Shown here one piece after another: positions 1 to 7,871 of a stretch of DNA of 20,938 nt (position 1 is its first letter; each line of letters begins with the position of its first letter). The notes under the pieces are model-generated. The model was not told the origin of the DNA, searched no databases, and saw only the letters and a list, made by a program, of their open reading frames with translations. The DNA is from Pleurobrachia bachei (lineage: Eukaryota > Ctenophora > Tentaculata > Cydippida > Pleurobrachiidae). The stretch spans positions 1 through 20,938 of the forward strand of contig AVPN01001422.1 in NCBI GenBank assembly GCA_000695325.1, given 5' to 3'. Made by a program: the position numbers and the translations under genes.

Positions 1-798
1 ACCTAGAGGCTCACGCCTCAAATTAATTTGTTTAAAGTAGTGTTGAAAGTGGTTCAATATGTGTGACTGATCCCTAAAAAACACAATTCCCACTTACATT
101 TAGAGCCCATGGTGGGTGGGGAGTGGTTTTCTTGTTTTATTATCGCAGTAAGGGCACCTTGATTCCTTTTGCACGGTGCCAGCATAGTCATAGCGCTCAT
201 CAGATTGTAATCATTATACGGCTGCTGCTAAAACACAGTTACATTATAGGAAGTAGGAGCTTTTGGTGGTATGGGGGGTTGATTTTACGTAGACATGACG
301 CAAACGGTTAGGATTGCATCGCTTGACCTTGTTTCCCCTCGACCGAGAGACGGCTCTGCCATGCCGACGATCCGGATGCTCTTTTACTTTGGAGGAAAAA
401 TTCAAAGAAAGGGCACGCAAAAACAAAACGGGGTTCAAAAACAATGTTAGGGGCAACGATTTGTTTTTGCGTACACGTAAGGGAACTTAGAACAGCGATA
501 AAGACCGTGTTTAGACACTGTGGGCACTTGGACCGCTTTAGTCGGATTCACGGAGCTATCGTCCCTGGCCTCGGACACGCAGGCACTTGCTGGACCGAAC
601 CTCCAGGCTCCAGCGTCGTTACAATTCACTGTAAGAGGCGACGCAGGACTGACCGAAGTTCGTAAAAAACTTGGCAAACGCTGCTAGCCCAAATAATAAT
701 ATAATATTATTATATGCGATGGGATAAGGCAGCGCTTTTCAAGTAAAAAACGTAAAATAAAAACTTCGGAGCTTGTCAGTTAAAATTTTGGACACATT

Positions 799-804
799 TT
801 TATT
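799..804 (-). terminator. candidate poly(A) signal for gene A
   Basis: The minus strand reads AATAAA here, about 255 bases after the stop codon of gene A. It is the first perfect AATAAA after that stop; an ATTAAA variant lies much closer, at 1047-1052. Use of either site is inferred from sequence only. Confidence 0.35.
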
Positions 805-808
805 CAGC

Positions 809-842
809 GCGCGGCGCGACTTCATTTAGAGATACGCCGCGC
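809..842. repeat. GC-rich inverted repeat in AT-rich flank
   Basis: GCGCGGCG at 809-816 is the exact reverse complement of CGCCGCGC at 835-842, giving an 8-bp stem around an 18-base loop. The surrounding DNA is AT-rich, so the stem stands out. It could form a hairpin in the 3'UTR RNA of gene A or be a remnant of a transposon end. Confidence 0.5.
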
Positions 843-1056
843 ACTTAGACTTAAATAAATCATGCGCGTTACATGACATTAGGAATAACACCGAAGTCGC
901 GTCGTGTGCGATGTGTGCCACATTTTCTTTGACAAACTAAAAACGCAGACTTACAAATTTAGAACAATATAAATTACAACTTAACATGAAAATAACTGTA
1001 CATTGGGCGTAGAAAATAGAGAGGTATAAAAATGTGATTACAAATATTTAATTTCA

Positions 1057-3853
1057 CTAACTATCACTATCAGTATCCATCGGTTCACTTTTAACAGGAA
1101 CACTATTGAATCCATTAACAACTCTACCCACATACACACCATACCCTTTCTGTTCTCTAATCCCCTCTTCGTTAAGTCCCGGCCAGAACCAGGGGAACCG
1201 GTCACAGTGTACAGCCTGATGTATTGCCATACCGACCCAATCCAAAGTGGAATGTTCACAATAACAACATAGAGGGGGAGAGTCAGGTCTCACGGGGTGG
1301 TGATTAGATAGGAAGTCCCTACTCTTGGCCATGACAACTTCGTGGCGTTGTTTAGCAAAGTAATCCCGGAATTCCATAGGACACACTGAGCACTTCCAAC
1401 CCCACGCTGTCCCTTTCCAACGTTCACTGAGGATTGGTACCCGGACCCAGTGAGTGCCAATATTAGCAGTTAGTGTTTCTGTAGCCGTCCCAGGCAGTGT
1501 TTCTGAGTTAGTAGCCGTCCCAGGCAGTGTTTCTGAGTTAGTAGCCGTCCCAGGCAGTGTTTCTGAGTTAGTAGCCGTCCCAGGCAGTGTTTCTGAGTTA
1601 GTAGCCGTCCCAGGCAGTGTTTCTGAGTTAGTAGCCGTCCCAGGCAGTGTTTCTGAGTTAGTAGCCGTCCCAGGCAGTGTTTCTGAGTTAGTAGCCGTCC
1701 CAGGCAGTGTTTCTGAGTTAGTAGCCGTCCCAGGCAGTGTTTCTGAGTTAGTAGCCGTCCCAGGCAGTGTTTCTGAGTTAGTAGCCGTCCCAGGCAGTGT
1801 TTCTGAGTTAGTAGCCGTCCCAGGCAGTGTTTCTGAGTTAGTAGCCGTCCCAGGCAGTGTTTCTGAGTTAGTAGCCGTCCCAGGCAGTGTTTCTGAGTTA
1901 GTAGCCGTCCCAGGCAGTGTTTCTGAGTTAGTAGCCGTCCCAGGCAGTGTTTCTGAGTTAGTAGCCGTCCCAGGCAGTGTTTCTGAGTTAGTAGCCGTCC
2001 CAGGCAGTGTTTCTGAGTTAGTAGCCGTCCCAGGCAGTGTTTCTGAGTTAGTAGCCGTCCCAGGCAGTGTTTCTGAGTTAGTAGCCGTCCCAGGCAGTGT
2101 TTCTGAGTTAGTAGCCGTCCCAGGCAGTGTTTCTGAGTTAGTAGCCGTCCCAGGCAGTGTTTCTGAGTTAGTAGCCGTCCCAGGCAGTGTTTCTGAGTTA
2201 GTAGCCGTCCCAGGCAGTGTTTCTGAGTTAGTAGCCGTCCCAGGCAGTGTTTCTGAGTTAGTAGCCGTCCCAGGCAGTGTTTCTGAGTTAGTAGCCGTCC
2301 CAGGCAGTGTTTCTGAGTTAGTAGCCGTCCCAGGCAGTGTTTCTGAGTTAGTAGCCGTCCCAGGCAGTGTTTCTGAGTTAGTAGCCGTCCCAGGCAGTGT
2401 TTCTGAGTTAGTAGCCGTCCCAGGCAGTGTTTCTGAGTTAGTAGCCGTCCCAGGCAGTGTTTCTGAGTTAGTAGCCGTCCCAGGCAGTGTTTCTGAGTTA
2501 GTAGCCGTCCCAGGCAGTGTTTCTGAGTTAGTAGCCGTCCCAGGCAGTGTTTCTGAGTTAGTAGCCGTCCCAGGCAGTGTTTCTGAGTTAGTAGCCGTCC
2601 CAGGCAGTGTTTCTGAGTTAGTAGCCGTCCCAGGCAGTGTTTCTGAGTTAGTAGCCGTCCCAGGCAGTGTTTCTGAGTTAGTAGCCGTCCCAGGCAGTGT
2701 TTCTGAGTTAGTAGCCGTCCCAGGCAGTGTTTCTGAGTTAGTAGCCGTCCCAGGCAGTGTTTCTGAGTTAGTAGCCGTCCCAGGCAGTGTTTCTGAGTTA
2801 GTAGCCGTCCCAGGCAGTGTTTCTGAGTTAGTAGCCGTCCCAGGCAGTGTTTCTGAGTTAGTAGCCGTCCCAGGCAGTGTTTCTGAGTTAGTAGCCGTCC
2901 CAGGCAGTGTTTCTGAGTTAGTAGCCGTCCCAGGCAGTGTTTCTGAGTTAGTAGCCGTCCCAGGCAGTGTTTCTGAGTTAGTAGCCGTCCCAGGCAGTGT
3001 TTCTGAGTTAGTAGCCGTCCCAGGCAGTGTTTCTGAGTTAGTAGCCGTCCCAGGCAGTGTTTCTGAGTTAGTAGCCGTCCCAGGCAGTGTTTCTGAGTTA
3101 GTAGCCGTCCCAGGCAGTGTTTCTGAGTTAGTAGCCGTCCCAGGCAGTGTTTCTGAGTTAGTAGCCGTCCCAGGCAGTGTTTCTGAGTTAGTAGCCGTCC
3201 CAGGCAGTGTTTCTGAGTTAGTAGCCGTCCCAGGCAGTGTTTCTGAGTTAGTAGCCGTCCCAGGCAGTGTTTCTGAGTTAGTAGCCGTCCCAGGCAGTGT
3301 TTCTGAGTTAGTAGCCGTCCCAGGCAGTGTTTCTGAGTTAGTAGCCGTCCCAGGCAGTGTTTCTGAGTTAGTAGCCGTCCCAGGCAGTGTTTCTGAGTTA
3401 GTAGCCGTCCCAGGCAGTGTTTCTGAGTTAGTAGCCGTCCCAGGCAGTGTTTCTGAGTTAGTAGCCGTCCCAGGCAGTGTTTCTGAGTTAGTAGCCGTCC
3501 CAGGCAGTGTTTCTGAGTTAGTAGCCGTCCCAGGCAGTGTTTCTGAGTTAGTAGCCGTCCCAGGCAGTGTTTCTGAGTTAGTAGCCGTCCCAGGCAGTGT
3601 TTCAGTAGCCGTCCCAGATACAGATAATGTCGCTGCTTTCAAAGTAGTTTCCAAATTTTCTACCATTTCTGATGTCTTTGTCGTTTTTGGTAATGGTAAC
3701 TGGAGATCATTCCTTACCACGGGATTATTAAAAGTGAAAGAGAATCTAGATCCAGCTCTCCGGCGGTTCTTTTTCAACTTAGTACAACTCGGTGGGGCGA
3801 TGTCCAGGAGATCTCTTCCTGGATCCGGCTGATGCCTTCTTTTTATTGAAACA
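1057..3853 (-). CDS. gene A: decapeptide-repeat protein with one paired zinc-finger module (5' end incomplete)
   Basis: This is a large 3' exon. After a basic segment (KKNRRR) come 70 perfect copies of the decapeptide ETLPGTATNS, then one paired zinc-binding module at 1204-1392: C-x2-C-x12-H, SRDF, an HH pair, C-x2-C-x12-HQ-x3-C. The C-terminus has VKSEP followed by an acidic stretch, a SUMO-type motif. The function is unknown; a nuclear scaffold or DNA-binding role is inferred from the module shared with genes B-D. No ATG lies at the 5' end of the open frame. I place the exon start at 3853, directly after a good acceptor (TTTCTTTCTGTTTCAG), entering on the third base of a codon. The first in-frame ATG is at 3664-3666 in a strong context (GAAATGG) and is an alternative start. 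The plus-strand frame through the array is also open, but only because the repeat unit lacks stops there. Confidence 0.75.
1501..3600 (-). repeat. coding minisatellite, 70 identical 30-bp units
   Basis: Seventy consecutive 30-bp units show no substitution that I can find. Partial copies lie at each edge: 1477-1500 lacks six bases, and 3601-3616 is truncated. Because 30 is divisible by three, the array stays in frame and encodes ETLPGTATNS repeated. The complete identity points to very recent expansion or strong homogenisation. Copy number may vary between individuals or be wrong in the assembly. Confidence 0.97.
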
Positions 3854-4117
3854 CTGAAACAGAAAGAAAGGGATTAGTTCTAGGGGACATTATGGGGGCC
3901 GTATCAATCAAATTTTGTTTTACTTGTTGAGTACTCAACACGGTTTTACGGGTAGAAGGGTCCTCTATAAAAAGGGGGGGGGGTGGTAAGAGTCGTTTAT
4001 GACGTCGTTTCCTATTAATAACAAGTTTGTTAGGGCCAGGAGAGGTGGTGAAAAGGGATCCCTTACTCAACAAAGGGGAGGTACATGTGTTGTATTCCTT
4101 GTAGTTGCATGTCTCAC
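3854..4117 (-). other. probable intron upstream of the gene A main exon
   Basis: On the minus strand, CAG|GTGAGA at 4120-4112 is a near-perfect 5' splice site, and TTTCTTTCTGTTTCAG ending at 3854 is a strong 3' splice site. Together they bound 264 bases. The open frame on each side can be joined through codon AG|T. An unspliced ORF runs across this interval in another frame, but it has no ATG at its start. Confidence 0.6.
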
Positions 4118-4144
4118 CTGCCAACAAGAATATCTTTTAATTTT
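4118..4144 (-). CDS. candidate 27-nt micro-exon of gene A
   Basis: This 27-base stretch lies between a possible acceptor (AAATTTCTAG) and the strong donor CAG|GTGAGA. It is open in the frame that continues into the main exon of gene A, starting and ending on codon phase 2 and encoding KLKDILVG plus partial codons. The acceptor is weak in pyrimidines. The stretch could instead be the 3' part of a longer 5'UTR exon. No ATG was found. Confidence 0.25.
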
Positions 4145-4188
4145 CTAGAAATTTTTAGAGTAATGATTATTGCCAGATATATCAAGTC

Positions 4189-4360
4189 CAGTTGGACCCC
4201 GATTTAGTGACATCCTCGGGGGAAAGGGTTTTGGTCACTAAATCGGGGTGGCCACTAAATCGGTGTCAAATACCGTTAATTTCCTATATCGGGGGAAATT
4301 TATCCTGTCACTAAATCGGGGTGTCACTAAATCGGGGGTCACTAAATCGGGGTCCGACTG
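4189..4360. mobile_element. pogo/Tigger-like MITE (172 bp)
   Basis: The ends are near-perfect terminal inverted repeats beginning CAGTYGGACCCCGATTTAGT, where Y is T on the left and C on the right. The right end is followed by TA; the left flank is TC, so a TA target duplication is not intact. Inside, GTCACTAAATCGGGG recurs at 4234, 4307, 4323 and 4339, with a degenerate copy at 4251. CAGT ends and TA targets fit the Tc1/mariner-pogo-Tigger superfamily, but the family assignment is an inference. There is no transposase, so the element is non-autonomous. It sits just upstream of the 5' region of gene A. Confidence 0.75.
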
Positions 4361-4752
4361 TACATCGTAATTAATTAACTAATGACTGGTAATTATTTAG
4401 TTAGGATGTCGCATACCATGTGGGTAATCCAATTTATCAAGTAGAAAGTTGAGAAAGACCTCATCTTGTTCTATTTTGTGGCGTTCCTTCTGCTCCTGAA
4501 ACTTAATTAGCAACCCCTTGGAAACATTCAGCATTTGCCTAGTTGTAGGGAGATGAATAGTGAAGGGGGCTGGACAAGGGAGAGGGTGAGAGAGGGTACG
4601 AGAGAGCGAGAAAAAGAGAAAGAATGGGTGATAGAGGGGAAGAAGAAACTAAATTGTAACAGCAGAGGAATGAAACACGTTGATAATGTTTAGTAAAGCT
4701 CGGTAAAAATAAAATGATGAACAATAACATTTCTCTCGTGTACCATAATTTA
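4361..4752. other. B-A intergenic stretch, no gene supported
   Basis: I find no gene here. The plus strand is purine-rich (GAGAGAG/GAAAAAG) at about 4558-4650, and the rest is AT-rich. It presumably includes the 3' flank of gene B and any promoter or first exon of gene A. Confidence 0.45.
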
Positions 4753-4902
4753 TCCCTTATCCCTCCCTAAACCCTGCTTAGACCCTCTCAGCTCCCTAAA
4801 CCATCTCTAAACCCTCCCCAAACCCCTCCCTAACCCATAAACCCTCAAAAACTCCCCAAACCATCCCTAAACCCTCTTAGCTCTCTAAACTCTCTCTAAA
4901 CT
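4753..4902. repeat. degenerate telomere-like minisatellite
   Basis: About 150 bases are built of imperfect CCCTAAAC/CTCTAAAC units (GGGTTTAG/GAGTTTAG on the minus strand), with spacing near 10 bases. The units resemble telomere repeats but are too degenerate and too variably spaced to be a working telomere. The array overlaps the last codons and the stop of gene B. Confidence 0.75.
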
Positions 4903-7495
4903 CGATACAAACATCCAACTGGTGCTCCATAAGAGACTCTATCTCGGTAAAACTCTTATCACAATATGAACACTTGAAACCACTCCCCTCTGTGGTGATA
5001 TAATCGTGTTTGTCGTCAAAGTCCCGTGACTGTTCCATAAGACCGGTGTGCTCCACTAGCTCTTCGGGGGAGAGAAAGTCGAAGGGGCACACAGTGCACG
5101 AGTAGGTTACAGGATATGTAACAGTGTAGCCATCAGTAGAGGGTTCAATCGGAATAGTAGGTGTAGCAGAAGGTATTTGATCCGGGTCAGTAGTTTCACT
5201 AGTTTTAGGAGGAAGAGAGTGTTGGATCTCTGTAGTAGCACCGTCAGCAGTAGATGTTGATGGCTTATCTGTAGCAGCAGTAGTGCCATCTCTCGGTTTT
5301 ATCTTAGAAACACCCAACTTCACCTGTCCTGCCTTTCTCACTTTCAACGTGGTTATCCTCAATTTACCGCTATTCGACCCTCCCTTCAGGAAAGAATCCC
5401 CAATGACTTTCACCACGGTACAATCCCAGAACTGGTGCGTCACTAGCTCACTAGAGTTGTCGAACGTTTTGCGACAGTAGCTACAGCAAACTGAACTCAA
5501 ACCCATTCTATCCACATGATTGTGATTTTCATCAAAGTCCACACTTTTAGCTGTCACTACTTGGTGTCTATAAAGGTCCAATTCAGTTGCAAACCTAGCT
5601 GAGCACCGTCCACACTTGTGGCTCCAATCCTGAGCTGCTTTATCTCTCTCCTCATTAAGAATAGTTTGCATCTTTTTAGAGACATCATTTGAGAAGTTGA
5701 ACATCTCTGGTTCCTTAGTGTAGTGATTTGCAGCTTCGTGTCTTTTAGCTACATCCTCTTTTGAGAGCATTGCCTGGTAATTCTTTAATTTCCTTTTTAA
5801 CCTTTGATTCTCCACAGTAGTTGAGACTTTCTCAGGAGCCCCATTCCAGAACCCCTTTCGGACTCCAAATTTAGGGTCCTTCACGGTTTTATCTGCTTCA
5901 AATTGACCACTCGTTTTATCGGCCCTCGCCAGTTGGGATATACGTTTATCAATCTTTTCTTTTTTTCTTCTAGGACATTTTTCCAGCTGATGTGTTTCAA
6001 AACTCTGTCTGTTCCTAAATTGGCCTTTACACCATGAGCAACAAAAAGGCCTCGCAATGGCACTAATGCAGGGTCTGTGTGTGTAAGTCCTAAAATCTGG
6101 GGAGATTTCCATAATGCTCAAATGTCGAAGAAGTTCCAACTTGGTTCTGAAAGTATGACAGCATACAAAGCATTTGCGTCCGCGTTTATCGAGTGAGTTG
6201 GAAATATCAGGTTTTGGGTTGTGGTTACCATGGTTACACACATGTTTGGAGTGTTCTAGTTCACTGGTAAACTTACTACCACACTTCTCGCAACTGTAGT
6301 TAATACCCAGTTTAGTACGTTTCAGTACCCTTCCCAGAAGTTCAGCAACAGAGTTCCCAGCAGGTTCCAAAAGCAGGCTGTTGGACACCTCGCCATCCTT
6401 ATTTATCAGCGCTTCTCTTTTTGCTTTTTCCTTTTGGGTCTCCACGGTTGTTGAGATCCGCTCAGGAGCACCATTCCAGAACCCCTTTCGGACTCCAAAT
6501 TTAGGATCCTCCAAGGTTTTATCTGCTTCAATTTGGTGTCTCCATAAGTGGGCCTCAACTTTATGTCTGGCAGCTTGATCAACTTGACCTTTCAGTATTT
6601 CGTCCTCGATATGACGTTTCATTATATCAGCATCCGACAACGATGAAAGGGGTCCGAGAACGGCAACTGGGGTTGGAGTCACAGGTACCAAGTTGAACAC
6701 CTCACCATCCCTCTCCTTGGTAGGTTGTGGGCTACCATCCCTCTCCTCATCACCACAGTTAGGGATCATGTGATCCTCATCAACATCATCTAGACTCTGT
6801 AACATTGCACCTACCACCTTGTCCGTAAATTCAACACACTCCAGAGGAGCAGGGGTGGAGGACTGGCAGGTACCAACACCAGGTGGGGTGAACTCCATAC
6901 ACCAGAAGGTTTGGTGGCTCTCAAGCAGGGAGGTGGAGGTGAATGAGGTTTGACAGTAGGAACAGTAATTACCACTGTCAGTTGTAGTGTGGAAGGTATT
7001 CCTGAAGTCCCGTGATGACGTCATAATGGACATGTGCTGACGTAACTCACCCAGGGTGAACCTTCTCCGTTTGCACCTGAAGGCAGGACATTTCACCTCT
7101 CTGTTGTCCTGATCATCACCAGGTAAATCCTCCAAAGTGTTCCACTTCTCCATGTTGTTGAGGAACGAATCAGTGTCATTGGTCCCCTCCATCGCTGAGG
7201 TGATCTGATGGTGGAGAGTGTCCAGGGAGTTAGAACCGAGAGAGGGAGAGGGAACATAGAAAACATGGCACGATGAAGTCTGATGTTCAAGGAGATCTCT
7301 GGAGGTGTTGGTAACGACATGGCAATAACTACACTTTCTCCTTTTAGATTTGTGGGTAAAGGGATCGAAATCCTGTGAAGATTTTACCGTGCTGAGATGC
7401 TGTTGTAGTTCTGCCGCAGTTGAGAAGTGGATTGAGGGACAGAGGTCGCATTTGGATTCAAATTCATACTGCGCCCAATGATTCTGTTGTACCAT
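4877..7495 (-). CDS. gene B: protein with five paired zinc-finger modules
   Basis: This 872-residue ORF starts at a real ATG, one base after the acceptor CTCCCTCCCTTTTTAG. Paired modules lie at about residues 16-76, 136-199, 442-507, 628-692 and 800-863. The second has a C-x4-C start. A single ordinary finger (C-x2-C-x12-H-x3-H) sits at 402-422. A 32-residue segment centred on FGVRKGFWNGAPE occurs twice (323-354 and 533-564). Ser/Thr/Pro-rich linkers lie between modules. The last residues (EFRESLES) and the stop are encoded inside the telomere-like array. The paired module suggests zinc binding and probably nucleic-acid or protein contacts in the nucleus, but I recognise no named family. A further upstream coding exon cannot be excluded, because the acceptor abuts the ATG. 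Confidence 0.85.
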   Translation of the reverse strand: MVQQNHWAQYEFESKCDLCPSIHFSTAAELQQHLSTVKSSQDFDPFTHKSKRRKCSYCHVVTNTSRDLLEHQTSSCHVFYVPSPSLGSNSLDTLHHQITSAMEGTNDTDSFLNNMEKWNTLEDLPGDDQDNREVKCPAFRCKRRRFTLGELRQHMSIMTSSRDFRNTFHTTTDSGNYCSYCQTSFTSTSLLESHQTFWCMEFTPPGVGTCQSSTPAPLECVEFTDKVVGAMLQSLDDVDEDHMIPNCGDEERDGSPQPTKERDGEVFNLVPVTPTPVAVLGPLSSLSDADIMKRHIEDEILKGQVDQAARHKVEAHLWRHQIEADKTLEDPKFGVRKGFWNGAPERISTTVETQKEKAKREALINKDGEVSNSLLLEPAGNSVAELLGRVLKRTKLGINYSCEKCGSKFTSELEHSKHVCNHGNHNPKPDISNSLDKRGRKCFVCCHTFRTKLELLRHLSIMEISPDFRTYTHRPCISAIARPFCCSWCKGQFRNRQSFETHQLEKCPRRKKEKIDKRISQLARADKTSGQFEADKTVKDPKFGVRKGFWNGAPEKVSTTVENQRLKRKLKNYQAMLSKEDVAKRHEAANHYTKEPEMFNFSNDVSKKMQTILNEERDKAAQDWSHKCGRCSARFATELDLYRHQVVTAKSVDFDENHNHVDRMGLSSVCCSYCRKTFDNSSELVTHQFWDCTVVKVIGDSFLKGGSNSGKLRITTLKVRKAGQVKLGVSKIKPRDGTTAATDKPSTSTADGATTEIQHSLPPKTSETTDPDQIPSATPTIPIEPSTDGYTVTYPVTYSCTVCPFDFLSPEELVEHTGLMEQSRDFDDKHDYITTEGSGFKCSYCDKSFTEIESLMEHQLDVCIEFRESLES
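5804..5899 (-). repeat. internal duplication in gene B, copy 2
   Basis: It encodes residues 533-564 of gene B and matches copy 1 at 27 of 32 residues. The DNA is also close to identical in its core, including CCATTCCAGAACCCCTTTCG on the plus strand. The shared core DPKFGVRKGFWNGAPE contains no Cys or His pair, so it is not itself a zinc finger. Confidence 0.9.
6434..6529 (-). repeat. internal duplication in gene B, copy 1
   Basis: It encodes residues 323-354 of gene B, the partner of 5804-5899. The flanks of both copies include basic, Lys/Arg-rich helical sequence. The duplication is about 630 bases apart, and the linker between the copies contains the ordinary C2H2 finger and one paired module. 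Confidence 0.9.
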
Positions 7496-7496
7496 G

Positions 7497-7520
7497 CTAA
7501 AAAGGGAGGGAGAGGAGGGG
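7497..7520 (-). promoter_or_regulatory. 3' splice acceptor abutting the gene B start codon
   Basis: On the minus strand a long pyrimidine tract (CTCCTCTCCCTCCCTTTTTAG) ends at 7497. It is followed by a single C and then ATGG. Such a site this close to the ATG means either a 5'UTR intron or spliced-leader addition. Genes C and D show the same arrangement. Confidence 0.7.
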
Positions 7521-7871
7521 TTAAAATTAGGAGAGAGACGAGGGAGAGAAGCTTTTTGGAAGGGAGACGAGGGCGATCGAAGTTAAGGATAATCAATTGG
7601 GCTGGGGAGAATAAAGTTGGAGAGGGAATGGTAGCTCGCTACTTATTTCTTCGCTTGATGGATGATGCCAAGGGTTAAACTATACAGCTCACCAGACACC
7701 AAGGGAGGGTTGGTTGGGGAGGGTTTGCTAAGGGGTAAATTTGGGGGAGGTGGGAGATTTTAGAACAAACGCTTTCGAAGGGAAATAAATAACTGAAACA
7801 ACAATAAAAATGATATAAAAAGATAGACACGTCCACTATCATACGGTTAACAGTTTAAAGAATACTTTCCG
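7521..7871. other. C-B intergenic stretch, no gene supported
   Basis: This stretch holds the 3' end of gene C and the 5' flank of gene B. I see only short shadow ORFs, a purine-rich plus strand near 7500-7570, and no clear AATAAA on the minus strand. No promoter motif is convincing. Confidence 0.4.

Larger units (their letters stand above)
1..1056. other. 3' flank of gene A, no gene supported
   Basis: Only short ORFs (60-76 codons) occur on either strand. None shows a recognisable domain, splice context or composition bias, so I call no gene. The stretch holds an AT-rich near-palindrome around 690-716, a GC-rich inverted repeat at 809-842 and a candidate minus-strand poly(A) signal at 799-804. 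It probably contains the 3'UTR of gene A and then intergenic DNA. Confidence 0.5.

Noticed and set aside
447-677. Short overlapping ORFs on both strands near the left edge
   Set aside because: No family resemblance and no start or splice support.
690-716. AT-rich palindrome as a replication origin or cruciform
   Set aside because: The palindrome is imperfect and short; such sequences are common by chance in AT-rich DNA.
1501-3600. CRISPR-like array
   Set aside because: The repeats are contiguous with no spacers, lie in a coding frame and sit in eukaryotic DNA.
1454-3832. 792-codon plus-strand ORF (VAVPGSVSEL repeats)
   Set aside because: It is the antisense reading of the 30-bp array. It starts with GTG, has no domain outside the repeats, and the minus frame contains the zinc module.
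3843-4127. 94-codon minus ORF upstream of gene A
   Set aside because: It starts with TTG and runs through a donor-acceptor pair, so it is mostly intron.
4753-4902. True interstitial telomere block
   Set aside because: The units are too degenerate, with period near 10 rather than 6-7. It is recorded only as telomere-like.
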